DNA of 8,490 bases. It comes from Candidatus Kuenenbacteria bacterium CG08_land_8_20_14_0_20_37_23. GTDB lineage: Bacteria > Patescibacteriota > Patescibacteriia > UBA2196 > GWA2-42-15. Where the stretch lies: positions 1 through 8,490 of the forward strand of contig PEXX01000001.1 of the NCBI GenBank assembly GCA_002778965.1, read 5' to 3'. The notes below the pieces were generated by a model, which was not told the origin of the DNA, did no database searches, and was given only the letters and a program-made list of their open reading frames with translations. The translations under genes were made by a program, and so were the position numbers. Of the stretch, positions 6,590 to 8,490 are shown piece after piece (the stretch's first letter is position 1; each line of letters starts with the position of its first letter).

Positions 6590-7150
6590 TTATTTTACTC
6601 TTTCAACATATTCACCAGTTTCAGTATTGATGCGTATTAGATCACCTTCTTTGATAAAAATTGGGGTATTGATTTCAGCCCCGGTTTCCAAGGTAACGGT
6701 TTTGGTTACTGACCCTTGTGCGGTGTCTCCGCGAACAGCTGGCGGCGCGTCGATTACTTTTAATTCTACTTTCGGCGACAGGTCAATGTTGACAGGAATA
6801 TTTTCAAAAAACAGAATATTGACAGTTGATGATTCTTTAAGAAACCGGAGCTTATCTCCAATAACGCTTGAATTAATGAAAAATTGTTCATAATTTTCGT
6901 CCATGAAGTAGCATTCATCGCCCGTGCGATAAAGAAAATCGGCTTTTCTTTTTTCTATTTCCGCATTATCAAATTTGTCAGATTGCTTAAAATTTTTTTC
7001 AAGCGTATTGTTGTTTAGAAGATTTCTGAATTTTGCCTGCAAGACTGCTGAACCGCGGCCCATTTTTAAATGATTAATTTTAATTATTTGACACGCATCG
7101 TCATTGTATTTAAAAATAGTGCCGACTTTTAAGTCATTTATACTTAGCAT
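6590..7150 (-). CDS. efp: Translation elongation factor P
   Basis: EF-P binds stalled ribosomes beside the P-site tRNA and speeds peptide bond formation at consecutive prolines. The 186 residues match the usual length and three-domain plan: a KOW-like domain (1 to about 63), an OB domain (about 64-128) and a C-terminal OB domain (about 129-186). The latter contains VTLETGAEINTPIFIKEGD and ends TGEYVERVK, which is close to the family consensus. The functional tip loop reads HLKMGRGSAV, placing Arg at residue 32 where many bacteria have a modified Lys. Arg at this site is rhamnosylated by EarP in Pseudomonas-type systems; whether it is modified here cannot be seen. It lies 82 bases downstream of rpsR on the same strand and may have its own weak promoter. 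The gene converges on recA. Confidence 0.97.
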   Translation of the reverse strand: MLSINDLKVGTIFKYNDDACQIIKINHLKMGRGSAVLQAKFRNLLNNNTLEKNFKQSDKFDNAEIEKRKADFLYRTGDECYFMDENYEQFFINSSVIGDKLRFLKESSTVNILFFENIPVNIDLSPKVELKVIDAPPAVRGDTAQGSVTKTVTLETGAEINTPIFIKEGDLIRINTETGEYVERVK

Positions 7151-7193
7151 AATTATTTATAAGTTATACAATGTAAGCAATTTCTGCAAAACT

Positions 7194-7202
7194 AGTATAC
7201 CA
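7194..7202 (-). promoter_or_regulatory. Candidate extended -10 promoter of efp
   Basis: On the - strand the spacer between rpsR and efp contains TGGTATACT, an extended -10 form (TGn before a TATAAT-like hexamer). The start of transcription would fall near 7187, about 37 bases before the efp ATG. No good -35 hexamer is seen, which extended -10 promoters can do without. This is a sequence match only. Confidence 0.3.
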
Positions 7203-7232
7203 GACACAGCTTAATTTACTGATTGGTTGTTA

Positions 7233-7451
7233 TTATTTTCTAACGAATGGCATAAGGCCCATTTCACGGGCTCTTTTGATAAGAGTTGAGATTTTTCTCT
7301 GGTGTTTGGCGCACAGACCAGTGCGCCTGGCGGGTACAATACGACAGTAATGCGACATAAAACGCTGGAGAGTTGGAATATTTTTCCAGTCTATGTTTTT
7401 TACTTGATTAACACAAAAGAAACAATGTTTCTCGTTAATTGGTTTGTTCAT
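7233..7451 (-). CDS. rpsR: Small ribosomal subunit protein bS18, cysteine-containing form
   Basis: S18 pairs with S6 on the platform of the 30S subunit. The 72 residues contain the hallmark end RRTGLCAKHQRKISTLIKRAREMGLMPF. An N-terminal CFFC pair (C10, C13) together with C47 and H50 in CAKH suggests the zinc-binding version of S18. An additional Cys at 36 sits where the common sequence has Gly (SHYCRI against S-x-x-GKI). It is the third gene of the rpsF-ssb-rpsR set, 40 bases after ssb. No Shine-Dalgarno is present; a TATAAT lies only 8 bases before the ATG. Confidence 0.97.
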   Translation of the reverse strand: MNKPINEKHCFFCVNQVKNIDWKNIPTLQRFMSHYCRIVPARRTGLCAKHQRKISTLIKRAREMGLMPFVRK

Positions 7452-7491
7452 ATACGGCGATTATATAAAAATTAAAATAGTGTTTATTTTT

Positions 7492-7950
7492 TTAGAAAGG
7501 AATCTCCTCTACTTTTATTTCATTAGTGGAATTATTTATGATCGGTTCATCAACTTGAATAGTTGGAGTTTCTTCTTGGGTAGAATTCATAGCGGATCCC
7601 TGATCGGCAGATTTTGATGCGGATTTTGAATCAAGCATGATCATATTGTCCGCAACAATTTCTGTAATATAGCGCTTGTTGCCAGTTTGATCGTCCCAAG
7701 AACGTGTTTGCAGACGGCCTTCAATATATACCTTTGATCCCTTACGCAGATACTGGCCGCATATTTCAGCCAATTTTCTCCATGCGACAATATTGTGGAA
7801 CTCAACTTTTTCTTGACGATTACCAGATGCGTCAGTCCAAATAAAATTAGTTGCAACCCCAAACGATGTTACGGAAATGCCATTTGGAGTTGTGCGCACT
7901 TCTGGAGTTTTTGTCAGGTTGCCAATAATCATGGCCCTATTGAGATTCAT
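7492..7950 (-). CDS. ssb: Single-stranded DNA-binding protein
   Basis: SSB coats single-stranded DNA during replication and repair and recruits partner proteins through its C-terminal tip. The 152 residues begin MNLNRAMIIGNLTKTPEVR and contain an OB fold to about residue 107 (EKVEFHNIVAWRKLAEICGQ, then KGSKVYIEGRLQTRSW). A low-complexity Ser/Thr/Asn-rich linker follows, then the tip KVEEIPF, which is the expected acidic-plus-IPF interaction motif. Its position between rpsF and rpsR is the classical bacterial arrangement. The ATG is preceded by a purely A/T leader without a Shine-Dalgarno sequence. Confidence 0.97.
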   Translation of the reverse strand: MNLNRAMIIGNLTKTPEVRTTPNGISVTSFGVATNFIWTDASGNRQEKVEFHNIVAWRKLAEICGQYLRKGSKVYIEGRLQTRSWDDQTGNKRYITEIVADNMIMLDSKSASKSADQGSAMNSTQEETPTIQVDEPIINNSTNEIKVEEIPF

Positions 7951-7957
7951 ATTTTTT

Positions 7958-7973
7958 ATTATTAATTAATAAT
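7958..7973. repeat. 16-bp perfect A/T palindrome between rpsF and ssb
   Basis: ATTATTAATTAATAAT is its own reverse complement and fills most of the 23-base spacer between the rpsF stop and the ssb start. In RNA it could only form a weak A-U hairpin. In such AT-rich DNA it may be chance; no protein-binding role can be claimed from the sequence. Confidence 0.4.
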
Positions 7974-8432
7974 TTATATATTATCATTTTCAGCGAGCAA
8001 TTCATCAATTTTCAGGTCAAGTGCTTTTAGATCTACTTTCCCTCCAGACTTTATTTTTTCGGTTTCATCCAATGGCTTTGCGATTTTTTGCTGCTCATCT
8101 TTTTTTCTGATATCATTTTCTGTTTGCTGGGCTTTTATAATATCTGGTTTTTTTTCAACCATCAGTCTGTAACGAGTAATATTTTGCATTAAATTAAGCT
8201 CTTTTATGATTTGTTTTAGTTTTTCTTCGGCAGATTCAAATATTGTCAACACAAAATAGCCATGTCTCACACGCTTGATGGTGAAAGCCAGTTTCTTTTT
8301 GCCAAGATCTTCTTCCTTGATAATAGTGCCTTTATTTTTTTGAATAATTGAGATAACTTGTTTTTTGGCTGCAACGATGTCGCTTGCCATAAGTGTTGCT
8401 GGCACAAAATAGAGTATTTCGTATTTTTTCAT
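7974..8432 (-). CDS. rpsF: Small ribosomal subunit protein bS6 with C-terminal extension
   Basis: S6 binds 16S rRNA together with S18. Residues 1 to about 95 match the family: MKKYEILYFVPATL at the start, KGTIIKEEDLGKKKLAFTIK, HGYFVLTIFES, and the NLMQNITRYRLMVEKK strand near the end of the fold. The remaining 55 or so residues are a charged Lys/Glu/Asp-rich extension ending in a predicted amphipathic helix (LKALDLKIDELLAE), a feature I associate with S6 of Patescibacteria-type genomes. It is the first gene of the rpsF-ssb-rpsR-efp run. The leader before the ATG (bases 8433-8490) is nearly all A/T, with no Shine-Dalgarno and no convincing promoter inside the window. Confidence 0.96.
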   Translation of the reverse strand: MKKYEILYFVPATLMASDIVAAKKQVISIIQKNKGTIIKEEDLGKKKLAFTIKRVRHGYFVLTIFESAEEKLKQIIKELNLMQNITRYRLMVEKKPDIIKAQQTENDIRKKDEQQKIAKPLDETEKIKSGGKVDLKALDLKIDELLAENDNI

Positions 8433-8490
8433 GGATTTATTTGTTGTATTTAAAATTGATTTATGTATTTTAATATTTATGTTAGTTTAT

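Noticed and set aside
6627..6893. 88-codon + strand frame opposite efp
   Set aside because: Antisense to the conserved C-terminal domain of EF-P; no family resemblance.

Overview
The window is AT-rich DNA with compact bacterial genes and short spacers, and the standard genetic code works throughout: TGA never has to be read as an amino acid. Gene content, the divergent but intact housekeeping proteins, a lysine-rich ribosomal protein S6 with a long C-terminal extension, a cysteine-rich S18, and starts that mostly lack Shine-Dalgarno sequences all suggest a reduced genome of the Patescibacteria (Candidate Phyla Radiation) type. This placement is inferred from protein character; nothing here is a decisive phylogenetic marker.

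Left part (1-2332, + strand): the 3' part of a LOG-like Rossmann-fold gene that runs off the left edge, then a full-length but divergent nicotinate phosphoribosyltransferase (NAD salvage). Next is a stretch of about 360 bases with no intact gene. It holds a decayed rlmN (23S rRNA/tRNA adenine C2-methyltransferase) in which the N-terminal accessory domain is joined directly to the C-terminal signature, with an early in-frame stop and the whole radical-SAM core missing. This remnant is the most interesting observation in the window.

Middle part (2333-6515, + strand): ftsK (membrane-anchored DNA translocase), a small RodZ-like membrane protein with a cytoplasmic helix-turn-helix and an extracytoplasmic Ig-like domain, and recA. 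recA seems to have its own promoter inside the 3' end of the preceding gene, and a clear intrinsic terminator follows it. The cluster brings together chromosome segregation, cell shape or envelope, and recombination.

Right part (6590-8432, - strand, convergent): the classical rpsF-ssb-rpsR order followed by efp, the elongation factor that relieves polyproline stalling. Reading direction is from 8432 down to 6590. A weak extended -10 element lies just before efp.

I found no mobile element, CRISPR array, tRNA, rRNA or defence system, and no convincing new multi-gene system. The findings concern gene decay, altered active-site motifs and unusual expression signals.
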